Source: Bacteroidota bacterium | GTDB taxonomy: Bacteria > Bacteroidota > Bacteroidia > Bacteroidales > VadinHA17 | Direction: 5' to 3' | Assembly: GCA_016868515.1 (NCBI GenBank) | Contig: VGGM01000035.1 | Location: 1 to 9,105, forward strand | DNA: 9,105 bases | In this document: piece by piece, positions 1 through 7,559 of the stretch | Layout: the number at the start of each line of letters is the position of its first letter | Numbering within the stretch: the first letter of the stretch is position 1 | Notes under the pieces: model-generated | Databases searched by the model: none | What the model was told of the DNA's origin: nothing | Seen by the model: only the letters and a program-made list of their open reading frames with translations | Translations under genes and position numbers: made by a program

Positions 1-832
1 AATGCAGCATCTGGGTTGCAACAATTACCGGCTTTCGCCTCTCTATACATTTGGTGATTATCATTCTCTGTATACCGGGAATCTTCTCATAGGGAATCTC
101 AATGGCCAGATCACCCCTTGCTACCATTATACCGTAAACGTTATCAAGTATTTCATCAATGTTGTCTACTCCCTCCTGGTTCTCTATCTTGGCAATGATT
201 TTTGCCTTTCCCCCGAATTCATCGAGAACCGACTGCACATCAATTACATCCCGGGCGCTTCTCACAAATGAATGGGCAATAAACGCAATATCCTCAGCAG
301 CGGCAAACTCAATGAATTCCCTGTCCCTTTCACTTACCGATGGCAACGCGAACCTCACTCCCGGTACATTAAGGCTTTTCCTGGAGCCGATACATCCATC
401 GTTGGTTGCAACACACTCCAGTATATTGCCATCCTTCGACTCTATAACAAGCTCAACCTCTCCGTCATCAATAAGAATGGATGAACCTACCGGTACATCA
501 TCAGTAAACCCCGGATAGTTGACGAATATGCAGGCCTGTGTGGTAATCGCATCCGGATCGCCCATTATCTTAATCTTCTGTCCCCTCTCCACCTTAATCG
601 GTGAATCACTCTTTGTAGTTCTGATCTCCGGGCCTTTGGTATCAAGAATAAAAGGTATCCTGTCCGATACCTTACGGCCGTTCTCAATAATCTTCAACGC
701 ACCCTCTGCGTTGAGATGTGCCGAATTTATTCTTATGGCATCCATTCCGGCTTCGAAAAGCTCTCTTATAAACTCGGGTTCACACCTTTTGTCCGAAATT
801 GTTGCTACAATCTTGGTTCGTTTCCTGTTCAT
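1..832 (-). CDS. pyk: Pyruvate kinase, partial (C-terminal part beyond the left edge)
   Basis: Cytoplasmic glycolytic enzyme converting PEP and ADP to pyruvate and ATP. The visible 277 residues run from [14 protein letters not shown], the usual N-terminal strand, through the first half of the TIM barrel, the inserted B domain (about residues 70-155) and back into the barrel. Visible active-site elements are DTKGPEIRT (63-71), KIEN with catalytic K215 and metal ligand E217, [10 protein letters not shown] with D241, and ATQML with T273. The protein is cut one base after codon 277; the family is usually about 470-480 residues, so the rest of the barrel and the C domain are missing. The ATG overlaps the aroQ stop as ATGA, which suggests one transcript and translational coupling. 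Oddity: the usual RxNFSHG motif reads RINSAHL (34-40), so the serine that normally binds K+ is alanine, although the glutamate of TKGPE, linked to K+ dependence, is kept. Family assignment is secure. Confidence 0.96.
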   Translation of the reverse strand, partial: MNRKRTKIVATISDKRCEPEFIRELFEAGMDAIRINSAHLNAEGALKIIENGRKVSDRIPFILDTKGPEIRTTKSDSPIKVERGQKIKIMGDPDAITTQACIFVNYPGFTDDVPVGSSILIDDGEVELVIESKDGNILECVATNDGCIGSRKSLNVPGVRFALPSVSERDREFIEFAAAEDIAFIAHSFVRSARDVIDVQSVLDEFGGKAKIIAKIENQEGVDNIDEILDNVYGIMVARGDLAIEIPYEKIPGIQRMIITKCIERRKPVIVATQMLH

Positions 833-1260
833 GCTGATATCTTTATAATAGCCTCAACAGCAAGTCTGTAACCATCCATTCCAAGGCCCATCACCGAACC
901 GCGGCAGAAACGGCCTGTCAGGCTTGTATGTCTGAATTCCTCCCTTGAAAGCAGGTTGGTAATATGAACCTCTATGACGGGGATCTTTACCATGGCTATC
1001 GCATCGGCTATGGCCACCGAAGTATGGGTGTAGGCTGCAGGGTTGATAATTATCCCGTCGCTTTCTGCCCCTGCCTTCTGTATCGCAGTTACGATTTCTC
1101 CCTCAATGTTTGACTGATAAAATGAGATATTGAAATCGGGATATAGTCCCTGAAGTCTTCCCATGTATGTATCGAAATCAATGCTTCCGTACTTCTCAGG
1201 TTCCCTCTTGCCAAGCATGTTCAGGTTGGGGCCGTTGATAATGGTTATTCTCAATTTCAT
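829..1260 (-). CDS. aroQ: Type II 3-dehydroquinate dehydratase
   Basis: Catalyses trans-dehydration of 3-dehydroquinate to 3-dehydroshikimate, the third step of the shikimate pathway to aromatic amino acids; the family forms a cytoplasmic dodecamer. With the start at 1260 the protein has 143 residues, the normal size. It opens with [17 protein letters not shown] and has the lid-loop arginine R19, catalytic Y24, N73 in [11 protein letters not shown] with H79, E97 and H99 in IEVHITN, and R110 in REEFRH. The frame is open upstream to an ATG at 1320 and another at 1287. I prefer 1260 because homology begins there and because a Bacteroidota-like -7 box at 1306-1299 would leave the ATG at 1320 outside the transcript. 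The stop overlaps the pyk start by four bases. The gene is transcribed away from xerD across a roughly 120-bp divergent region. Confidence 0.95.
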   Translation of the reverse strand: MKLRITIINGPNLNMLGKREPEKYGSIDFDTYMGRLQGLYPDFNISFYQSNIEGEIVTAIQKAGAESDGIIINPAAYTHTSVAIADAIAMVKIPVIEVHITNLLSREEFRHTSLTGRFCRGSVMGLGMDGYRLAVEAIIKISA

Positions 1261-1298
1261 GTTCAGATTTCCAGATTGAGTACTCATATTTCCACAGG

Positions 1299-1306
1299 CA
1301 AAATTA
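1299..1306 (-). promoter_or_regulatory. Candidate -7 promoter box for aroQ-pyk
   Basis: On the minus strand this reads TAATTTTG, an exact match to the Bacteroidota -7 consensus TAnnTTTG. Transcription would begin near 1292, giving a leader of about 30 nt before the aroQ ATG at 1260. I see no good TTTG-type -33 box at the usual spacing, so the call rests on the -7 match and on position. Confidence 0.45.
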
Positions 1307-1382
1307 ACCATTAACCTCAATATTTATCGCCTGATCCGGGTATTCGAGTAAATTTACAACTTAAATACTCCTCTACGATGCT

Positions 1383-2279
1383 ATGGGCAAAACAGAAGAA
1401 TGGGATATATGGATCAAAAGATTCTCGACTTATCTGAAGCTCGAGAAGTCGCTTTCACAGAACAGCATCGAAGCTTACACCAACGATGTGGTTAAACTGA
1501 AGCGGTTTATGGTTAACGGGTTAAGCCCGGAATCTGTTACGTATAACGATTTGCGAAGATTTCTGGCGACTTACGGTGAAGAAAATGGTAACGCCAGAAC
1601 TCAATCAAGGCTTCTCTCGGGTATAAGGGCGTTTTACAGGTACTTGCTTCTGGAGAATGTGATCAGGGAAAACCCGGCATCGCTTATCGACTCACCCCGG
1701 ATAGGATTCCGCTTGCCAGAGGTGCTGGCAGTTGAGGAGATTGACAGAATAATTGATGCAATCGATCTGAGTAAACCGGAGGGTCACAGGAATAAGGCCA
1801 TAATTGAGACCCTGTACGGCTGTGGTGTCAGGGTAAGTGAACTTGTTAATATAAGGCTCACCGATATACACACCGATGAGGGCTATATTGTTGTTACAGG
1901 AAAGGGCAACAAGCAAAGACTGGTGCCTGTCAGCGACAAGGCTCTCACTGAAATAAAGCTATATCTCGAAACACGGAACCATCTCCCGGTAATCACCGAC
2001 CGCAACATTCTTTTTCTTAACAGAAGGGGCAAAAAACTTACCAGGGTGATGATTTTCACCATTATCAGAGATCTTGCTGCCAGAGCAGGAATCAGGAAGA
2101 AAATCAGCCCGCACACATTCCGCCATTCGTTTGCAACCCATATGGTTGAGGCCGGGGCAGACCTCAGGGCAGTTCAGGAAATGCTTGGCCATGAATCAAT
2201 TCTCACAACCGAGATATACACTCATATCGACCGGAGTTACCTTAAGGACACGCTGATTCTCTTCCATCCCAGGGCATGA
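1383..2279 (+). CDS. xerD: Site-specific tyrosine recombinase, XerD type
   Basis: Chromosome-dimer resolution recombinase that, with a XerC-type partner, acts at dif under FtsK control. The 298 residues match the family length. The N-terminal SAM-like DNA-binding domain spans about residues 8-92 and the catalytic domain about 112-290. All six catalytic residues are visible: R150 (GCGVRVSEL), K174 (TGKGNKQR), H244 and R247 (SPHTFRHSFATH), H270 (LGHESILTT) and the nucleophile Y279 (IYTH). The last four residues, HPRA, match the C-terminal tail of E. coli XerD. The start is the first in-frame ATG that fits the family; no Shine-Dalgarno is seen. A weak 7-of-8 match to the -7 consensus lies at 1349-1356. 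The gene is divergent from aroQ, an arrangement I recall from other Bacteroidota. It could be the XerC partner instead, but the intact tail and context favour XerD. There is no sign that it belongs to a mobile element. Confidence 0.9.
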   Translation: MGKTEEWDIWIKRFSTYLKLEKSLSQNSIEAYTNDVVKLKRFMVNGLSPESVTYNDLRRFLATYGEENGNARTQSRLLSGIRAFYRYLLLENVIRENPASLIDSPRIGFRLPEVLAVEEIDRIIDAIDLSKPEGHRNKAIIETLYGCGVRVSELVNIRLTDIHTDEGYIVVTGKGNKQRLVPVSDKALTEIKLYLETRNHLPVITDRNILFLNRRGKKLTRVMIFTIIRDLAARAGIRKKISPHTFRHSFATHMVEAGADLRAVQEMLGHESILTTEIYTHIDRSYLKDTLILFHPRA

Positions 2280-2334
2280 TACGGCCACCAGCCCAAATCG
2301 CACCAACCCTATTCAGTTTTTTCCGGTTTTTTAT

Positions 2335-2342
2335 TACCTTTG
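2335..2342 (+). promoter_or_regulatory. Candidate -7 promoter box for ppdK
   Basis: TACCTTTG is an exact match to the Bacteroidota -7 consensus TAnnTTTG. Transcription would start near 2349, giving a leader of about 46 nt before the ppdK ATG at 2395. The leader is A/T-rich and lacks a Shine-Dalgarno, as is usual for the phylum. The upstream stretch 2316-2334 is T-rich, but a clear -33 TTTG at standard spacing is not seen. An imperfect inverted repeat, TTTTTGAAAAA (2349-2359), sits at the predicted start site. Confidence 0.6.
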
Positions 2343-2394
2343 CACCTGTTTTTGAAAAATCAGATGTATACAATAATAGTTAACGATTAAATCT

Positions 2395-5121
2395 ATGTCA
2401 AAAGTAAAAAGAGTTTACAGCTTCGGAAACAAGAAGGCTGAAGGAAATGCCGGGATGAAAAATCTCCTTGGCGGCAAGGGTGCTAACCTTGCAGAGATGT
2501 GCCTGCTCGGACTGCCGGTTCCTGCAGGTTTTACAATAACTACCGATACCTGCACCGAGTACTATGGAAACAACAATCAGCTTCCCGCGGGGCTGATGGA
2601 AGAGGTGTGGGAAGCCATGAAGCAGACCGAGCAGATCATGGGCATGAAATATGGCGATTCTGTTAATCCACTGCTCATGTCATGCCGCTCGGGTGCACGC
2701 AGTTCCATGCCAGGAATGATGGATACCGTTCTTAACATCGGTCTCTGCTCATCAACCATTCCCGGTATCATCAAAAAAACCAACAATCCACGGTTCGTGT
2801 GGGACTCCTACCGAAGGCTTATTATGATGTATGCCGACGTGGTAATGGAGAAGGCCGAAGGTATTGAGGCCCCCAACGGTGTAGGTATCCGTAAGCAGCT
2901 CGATGAGATGCTAGACCATTTCAAACATGAAAGAAAACTCCATTCCGACACCGACCTGTCATCAGACGATCTGAAGAAGCTGGCCGAAATGTTCAAGGCA
3001 AGAATCAAAGAGTACTTCGGCAAAGAGTTCCCCGATGATGCAAAAGAGCAGCTTATCGGCAGTATCAAGGCAGTATTCAAGAGCTGGAACGGCAAGAAAG
3101 CCGTATCATACCGTCGTATCGAAGGTATTCCCGACGAGTGGGGAACCGCGGTTAACGTCCAGGCAATGGTATTCGGAAACATGGGCGACTCATCGGCTAC
3201 CGGTGTCGCTTTTACCAGGAACCCCGCCACCGGCGAAGACCTGTTCTATGGCGAATGGCTCGTGAACGCTCAGGGCGAAGACGTGGTTGCAGGTATCCGC
3301 ACCCCCAGCCCGCTCAACGATTCAACCAAAAACGAACAGAACAAGCACCTCCACAGCATGGAAGAGGTGATGCCAGGTATCTATAAGGAACTCTTCGACA
3401 TACGTAACTCTCTCGAGAAGTCGTTCCGCGACATGCTCGATATCGAGTTCACAATTCAGGAAGGAACCCTCTACATGCTCCAGTGCCGTGCCGGCAAGAG
3501 AACCGGTACCGCAGCCCTCAACATGGCTATGGACATGCTCAAGGAAGGTCTCATCGACGAGAAGAGGGCCGTACTGCGCGTCGACCCCTCACAGCTCGAC
3601 GAACTCCTCCACCCGATATGCGACCCCGCACAGGAGAGCAAACACAACCCGCTGGTCAAGGGTCTCCCCGCAGGACCGGGTGCCGCTGTCGGCAAGGTGG
3701 TATTTACCGCTGAAGATGCCGTGGCTTGGGCAAGAAAAGGTGAGAAGGTTATTCTCCTCCGCGAAGAAACCAACCCCGAAGATGTCGAGGGTATGAGAGC
3801 CGCAGAAGGTATCCTTACCGCACGCGGTGGTATGACATCACACGCTGCCCTCGTGGCCCGCGGATGGGGTAAGTGCTGCGTTGTAGGTGCCGGTGGACTC
3901 AGTGTTGACGCCGGTAAGAAAATCGCTAAAGTATCAGGAACTGACAAGGTTATTAAGGAGGGCGACCTCATCACACTGAACGGAACCAGGGGTCACGTAT
4001 ATCAGGGTGCTATTCCGTTGATGGATGCAACCGAAAACCCACGCTTCCAGGAATTCATGAAGATGGCCGACAAGTACCGCACCATGGGTGTCAGAACCAA
4101 CGCCGACACACCCGAGGATGCAGCCCTGGCACTCAGCTTCGGAGCAGAAGGTATCGGTCTCTTCCGTACCGAGCATATGTTCTACGGCAAAGGATCGGAA
4201 GAGCCTCTCTTCCTCCTCAGGAAAATGATCCTCAGCGATGGCGAGAAAGAGCGCAGACTGGCTCTCGACGAACTGTCAGGTTTTGTCAAGAAGGATATCA
4301 AGGCCACAATGGTGGCAATGAACGGTCAGCCTGTAACATTCAGGCTCCTCGATCCGCCGCTCCACGAGTTCGTGCCACAGAGCCGCGAAAAGCAGGAAGA
4401 ACTTGCTAAAGCACTCGGTATCAAGCTTGAGGATGTTGTAAAACGTGGTGAAGTTCTTCACGAGTCAAACCCGATGATGGGCCACAGGGGTGTACGGCTT
4501 GGCGTTACCTATCCCGAGATCAGCGAAATGCAGATCCGTGCCATCTTCGAGGCTACAGCTGAACTGCTTAAGGAAGGCAAACAGCCGAAACCTGAGATTA
4601 TGGTTCCCGTTACCTGCGATGTTGCCGAACTCGATTTCACTAAAAAAATCGTCGACAAGGTTTATGCAGAGGTGTGCAATAAATTTGGAATCAAGGAGAT
4701 AAGCTACCTGTACGGTACTATGATCGAGATTCCGAGGGCTACCCTCCTCGCCGACCGCATGGCAAAATCATCACAGTTCTTCTCATTCGGTACCAACGAC
4801 CTCACCCAGATGACCTACGGCTTCAGCCGTGACGATACCGGTGGGTTCCTTCATGATTATATCGACAAGAAGATCCTTGCTGCCGACCCGTTCCAGACTA
4901 TCGACCAGGATGGCGTTGGCCAGCTGATTACCATGTCTGTAGCAAAAGGACGTGCCACACGTCCCGACCTTAAGGTTGGTATCTGCGGTGAGCAGGGTGG
5001 CGATCCTGCTTCGGTTGAGTTCTGCTACAAGCAAGGCCTCACATACGTCAGTTGCTCACCTTTCAGGGTTCCAATTGCACGGCTGGCAGCCGCTCAGGCA
5101 GCTATCAAGGCCGCTAAATAG
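2395..5121 (+). CDS. ppdK: Pyruvate, phosphate dikinase
   Basis: Cytoplasmic enzyme interconverting PEP + AMP + PPi and pyruvate + ATP + Pi, allowing either PPi-linked glycolysis or PEP formation from pyruvate. The 908 residues cover all three domains. The N-terminal ATP-grasp nucleotide domain (about 1-370) has [10 protein letters not shown] (26-35) and [15 protein letters not shown] (97-111). The phosphohistidine swivel domain (about 420-535) has [13 protein letters not shown] with catalytic H483. The C-terminal PEP/pyruvate barrel (about 545-908) has GLFRTEH (R591), [11 protein letters not shown] (R650), [17 protein letters not shown] and GICGEQGGD with the general-acid cysteine C864. T481, two residues before the histidine, is the position phosphorylated by regulatory protein in plants; no such gene is present here. 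Codons favour C and G at the third position more than in neighbouring genes, consistent with high expression. It has its own promoter-like box and a downstream hairpin, so it is probably monocistronic. Confidence 0.98.
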   Translation: MSKVKRVYSFGNKKAEGNAGMKNLLGGKGANLAEMCLLGLPVPAGFTITTDTCTEYYGNNNQLPAGLMEEVWEAMKQTEQIMGMKYGDSVNPLLMSCRSGARSSMPGMMDTVLNIGLCSSTIPGIIKKTNNPRFVWDSYRRLIMMYADVVMEKAEGIEAPNGVGIRKQLDEMLDHFKHERKLHSDTDLSSDDLKKLAEMFKARIKEYFGKEFPDDAKEQLIGSIKAVFKSWNGKKAVSYRRIEGIPDEWGTAVNVQAMVFGNMGDSSATGVAFTRNPATGEDLFYGEWLVNAQGEDVVAGIRTPSPLNDSTKNEQNKHLHSMEEVMPGIYKELFDIRNSLEKSFRDMLDIEFTIQEGTLYMLQCRAGKRTGTAALNMAMDMLKEGLIDEKRAVLRVDPSQLDELLHPICDPAQESKHNPLVKGLPAGPGAAVGKVVFTAEDAVAWARKGEKVILLREETNPEDVEGMRAAEGILTARGGMTSHAALVARGWGKCCVVGAGGLSVDAGKKIAKVSGTDKVIKEGDLITLNGTRGHVYQGAIPLMDATENPRFQEFMKMADKYRTMGVRTNADTPEDAALALSFGAEGIGLFRTEHMFYGKGSEEPLFLLRKMILSDGEKERRLALDELSGFVKKDIKATMVAMNGQPVTFRLLDPPLHEFVPQSREKQEELAKALGIKLEDVVKRGEVLHESNPMMGHRGVRLGVTYPEISEMQIRAIFEATAELLKEGKQPKPEIMVPVTCDVAELDFTKKIVDKVYAEVCNKFGIKEISYLYGTMIEIPRATLLADRMAKSSQFFSFGTNDLTQMTYGFSRDDTGGFLHDYIDKKILAADPFQTIDQDGVGQLITMSVAKGRATRPDLKVGICGEQGGDPASVEFCYKQGLTYVSCSPFRVPIARLAAAQAAIKAAK

Positions 5122-5156
5122 GAAGATACTCAGGGAGTAATCCCCTCACAGTAATA

Positions 5157-5185
5157 ACCGCCCCGTGCCTTACGGCCGGGGCGGT
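5157..5185 (+). terminator. Strong hairpin after ppdK, candidate terminator
   Basis: ACCGCCCCG (5157-5165) pairs with CGGGGCGGT (5177-5185), a perfect 9-bp GC-rich stem. After a bulged T at 5166, GCC (5167-5169) pairs with GGC (5174-5176), closing a TTAC loop. It begins 35 bases after the ppdK stop and ends 35 bases before the pckA -7 box, the position expected of a terminator. No T-tract follows, so it may instead be a weak terminator or a 3'-end stabiliser. A minor GGGA/TCCC hairpin with a GTAA loop lies just upstream at 5133-5144. Confidence 0.55.
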
Positions 5186-5217
5186 AATGCTGTTGTCTAG
5201 CACCTGTCTGGCGAGGC

Positions 5218-5232
5218 AATACCTTTGGTATT
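5218..5232. repeat. Inverted repeat over the pckA -7 box
   Basis: AATACC (5218-5223) and GGTATT (5227-5232) are perfect reverse complements separated by TTT. The repeat covers the whole predicted -7 element, so a dimeric regulator bound here could block the promoter. It is short enough to be chance. Confidence 0.4.
5220..5227 (+). promoter_or_regulatory. Candidate -7 promoter box for pckA
   Basis: TACCTTTG exactly matches the Bacteroidota -7 consensus TAnnTTTG and is identical to the box before ppdK. Transcription would start near 5234, about 55 nt before the chosen pckA ATG. The box lies inside a perfect inverted repeat, AATACC-TTT-GGTATT (5218-5232). A TTG at 5193-5195 is too far upstream for a standard -33 element. 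Confidence 0.55.
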
Positions 5233-5288
5233 ATCGTTTTTTATTTTCTATCTTTATGAACCTAACTCGTAACTCAAAACCAACATCC

Positions 5289-6911
5289 ATGATAACCGCC
5301 AATGATTTAGCAAAATACGGAATTTCGCAGATTGAAGAGATAATCTATAACCCGTCGTACGAACTGCTCTTTGAAGAAGAGACCAATCCCTCACTTACCG
5401 GGTTTGACGCCGGGGTGGTAACAACCACCGGTGCCGTTGCCGTTGATACCGGGGTTTTCACTGGCCGCTCTCCCAAGGATAAGTATATTGTCAGGGACGA
5501 GGTATCGGAGAACACGGTGTGGTGGAAATCGGAGAAGGCACCTGCCTCCGATAACAAGCCGATAAATCCGGAGGTATGGAACCATTGCAAAAAACTGGCA
5601 ACCAGACAGCTTTCAGGGAAGAAACTATATGTGGTCGATTGCTTTGCCGGTGCCAATGAAAATACAAGACTTAGTGTAAGGTTCATAATGGAAGTGGCAT
5701 GGCAGGCTCACTTTGTAAAGAACATGTTTATCCGTCCGGATGAAAACGAACTCAGGGAGTTCAAACCCAATTTCGTTGTTCTTAATGCTTCCAAAACCAC
5801 TAACCCCGACTGGCAGAAGCAGGGCCTAAACTCCGAGAACTTCGTGTTCTTCAACCTCGGTGAGAGGATGGCTGTAATCGGGGGTTCTTGGTATGGCGGC
5901 GAAATGAAGAAGGGAATCTTCTCAATCATGAACTACTACCTTCCCCTTCAGGGCATTGCATCGATGCACTGCTCGGCCAACGTAGGCAGGAAGGGTGATG
6001 TAGCCATCTTCTTCGGACTCTCGGGCACCGGGAAGACTACCCTCTCAACCGACCCTGCCAGGGCCCTTATAGGAGATGATGAGCATGGATGGGATGACGA
6101 CGGTATCTTCAATTTCGAAGGTGGCTGCTATGCCAAGTGCATCAACCTCAGCAAGGAGAACGAACCCGATATCTACAATGCCATAAAGAGAGATGCACTG
6201 CTTGAGAATCTTGTTATCAGGCCCGATAAAACAATCGACTTCAGCGATGGAAGCAAAACTGAGAATACCAGGGTTTCATACCCCATTTATCATATTAATA
6301 ATATTATTAAGCCTGTTTCCAAGGCCGGTCACGCTACCAGGGTTATTTTCCTTACCGCCGATGCTTTTGGTGTGCTGCCCCCGGTAAGCCGTCTCACAAA
6401 GGAACAGACGATGTATTACTTTCTGAGCGGCTACACCGCAAAGGTAGCCGGCACCGAGAGGGGTATCAAGGAACCGGTCCAAACATTCTCATCATGCTTC
6501 GGCGCTGCCTTCCTGCTTCTCGATCCTATCATCTACGCAAAGGAACTCACACGCAAGATGGAAGAACACAATGCCGATGCATGGCTGGTAAACACCGGAT
6601 GGATGGGCGGTCCATATGGAATCGGCAAGCGCATAGACATTAAACCAACAAGGAAGATCATCGACGCAATCCTCAATGGCTCCCTTAAAGATGTCAAATT
6701 TGTAACACTACCTGTATTCAATCTGGAGATACCTGAAGAGATAGAGGGTGTTAATCCGTCATTGCCCGACCCGCGCCTGGCATGGTCGTCGGCCGGTGCG
6801 TGGCATACTGCTGCTCTGGCTCTCGCCCAGAAATTCATTACCAACTTCAATAAGTTCACTTCAAATGAGGAGACCCGCAAGCTTGTATCAGCAGGGCCCC
6901 GGATAAGCTGA
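5289..6911 (+). CDS. pckA: Phosphoenolpyruvate carboxykinase (ATP)
   Basis: Interconverts oxaloacetate + ATP and PEP + ADP + CO2. It acts in gluconeogenesis, and in fermentative Bacteroidota it can run toward oxaloacetate for succinate and propionate formation. From 5289 the protein has 540 residues, normal for the ATP-dependent family. Visible motifs are GRSPKDK with R60, [11 protein letters not shown] (202-212), H228 in MHCSANVG, the P-loop GLSGTGKT (243-250), the metal site IGDDEHGW (261-268), ENTRVSYP with R328, and [16 protein letters not shown] (354-369). The frame is open upstream to an ATG at 5187, with another at 5256. I chose 5289 because [12 protein letters not shown] aligns with the usual N-terminus, 5187 lies upstream of the predicted promoter, and 5256 follows a T-rich stretch. 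There is no Shine-Dalgarno, and A/C-rich bases precede the ATG. plsY begins one base after the stop. Confidence 0.97.
   Translation: MITANDLAKYGISQIEEIIYNPSYELLFEEETNPSLTGFDAGVVTTTGAVAVDTGVFTGRSPKDKYIVRDEVSENTVWWKSEKAPASDNKPINPEVWNHCKKLATRQLSGKKLYVVDCFAGANENTRLSVRFIMEVAWQAHFVKNMFIRPDENELREFKPNFVVLNASKTTNPDWQKQGLNSENFVFFNLGERMAVIGGSWYGGEMKKGIFSIMNYYLPLQGIASMHCSANVGRKGDVAIFFGLSGTGKTTLSTDPARALIGDDEHGWDDDGIFNFEGGCYAKCINLSKENEPDIYNAIKRDALLENLVIRPDKTIDFSDGSKTENTRVSYPIYHINNIIKPVSKAGHATRVIFLTADAFGVLPPVSRLTKEQTMYYFLSGYTAKVAGTERGIKEPVQTFSSCFGAAFLLLDPIIYAKELTRKMEEHNADAWLVNTGWMGGPYGIGKRIDIKPTRKIIDAILNGSLKDVKFVTLPVFNLEIPEEIEGVNPSLPDPRLAWSSAGAWHTAALALAQKFITNFNKFTSNEETRKLVSAGPRIS
6295..6310. repeat. 16-bp perfect AT palindrome inside pckA
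   Basis: TTAATAATATTATTAA is self-complementary over all 16 bases and consists only of A and T. It falls in the codons for I336 to K341, within the conserved stretch YHINNIIK. Its neighbours in the gene prefer ATC and AAC, so the run of ATT and AAT codons is locally unusual. No function is evident. Confidence 0.5.
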
Positions 6912-6912
6912 A

Positions 6913-7551
6913 ATGAATCTCTACTTACTGATTGCAGCTATTCTTGCAGCATATGCCATAGGCTCGGTACCAACAGCCGTTTGGGCCGGACGCTTTTTTC
7001 ACGGAATTGACGTCAGGGAACATGGCAGCGGCAATGCCGGCGCAACAAACACTATCAGGGTGCTCGGATGGAAAACAGGAGTACCTGTTCTGCTGATCGA
7101 TGTACTTAAAGGGTGGCTGGCATCATCACTGCCGGTGTGGATTTTCAACGGGGAAATATCACAGGAACAACTTCTGAATGTTCAGATAGTATCAGGTCTG
7201 ACTGCTATAATTGGCCATATCTTCCCGGTATGGGCCGGGTTCAGGGGTGGCAAGGGAGTGGCTACGACCTTCGGATTTCTCCTGGCTCTCAGTCCTCTTG
7301 TGACATTAATCTGCTTCGGAGTGTTTATTGCAGTGCTTCTTCTGACAGGATTTGTAAGCCTCTCATCAATTCTGGCGGGAGTATCATTTGCCCTGCTTGT
7401 GCTGACTCTTTTCAAATCGCCATCACAACTCTTCATCTATTTTTCGGTATTCGTTGCGCTGGCCCTTATTGTAACACACCGGAAAAACATTTCCCGACTG
7501 ATAAAAGGTGAGGAGAAAAAGTTCACATTGAAAAAACGCAGTGATCACTGA
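6913..7551 (+). CDS. plsY: Acyl-phosphate:glycerol-3-phosphate acyltransferase
   Basis: Integral inner-membrane enzyme that transfers an acyl group from acyl-phosphate (made by PlsX) to the sn-1 position of glycerol-3-phosphate, the first committed step of phospholipid synthesis. The 212 residues are hydrophobic, with membrane segments near 3-21, 55-75, 90-107, 120-146 and 150-187. The three conserved loops are visible: GIDVREHGSGNAGATNTIRV (31-50), GHIFPVWAGFRGGKGVATTF (101-120) and THRKNISRLIKGEE (188-201). A basic tail (201-212) follows. The ATG is one base past the pckA stop (TGA-A-ATG), so the two genes are very likely co-transcribed and possibly translationally coupled, though their functions are not obviously linked. 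The gene converges with htpX across only 8 bp, and I see no terminator hairpin in that gap. Confidence 0.95.
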   Translation: MNLYLLIAAILAAYAIGSVPTAVWAGRFFHGIDVREHGSGNAGATNTIRVLGWKTGVPVLLIDVLKGWLASSLPVWIFNGEISQEQLLNVQIVSGLTAIIGHIFPVWAGFRGGKGVATTFGFLLALSPLVTLICFGVFIAVLLLTGFVSLSSILAGVSFALLVLTLFKSPSQLFIYFSVFVALALIVTHRKNISRLIKGEEKKFTLKKRSDH

Positions 7552-7559
7552 GATTATCG

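Noticed and set aside
2..848. Several plus-strand open frames (2-271, 159-518, 272-484, 519-848)
   Set aside because: They lie antisense to the clear pyruvate kinase frame, have low-complexity Ser/Thr/Pro-rich translations and resemble no family.
1261..1320. Upstream extension of aroQ to the ATG at 1320
   Set aside because: The extra 20 residues lie outside family homology, and the start would lie upstream of the predicted transcription start.
1383..2279. Tyrosine recombinase as the integrase of a mobile element
   Set aside because: Length, catalytic spacing and the HPRA tail match housekeeping XerD. No att repeats, tRNA target or cargo genes are present.
2280..2334. Possible xerD terminator in the T-rich stretch before ppdK
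   Set aside because: T-runs are present, but I could not find a convincing stem before them.
2808..3230. 140-codon minus-strand open frame inside ppdK
   Set aside because: It is a shadow of the PPDK nucleotide-binding domain, with no recognisable motif and no upstream signal.
3471..3974. 167-codon minus-strand open frame inside ppdK
   Set aside because: It is antisense to a fully conserved PPDK swivel domain. Long antisense frames are expected where third positions are C/G-rich.
7113..7511. 132-codon plus-strand open frame overlapping plsY
   Set aside because: It lies in another frame of the same strand as a gene with all three PlsY motifs; no motif of its own.
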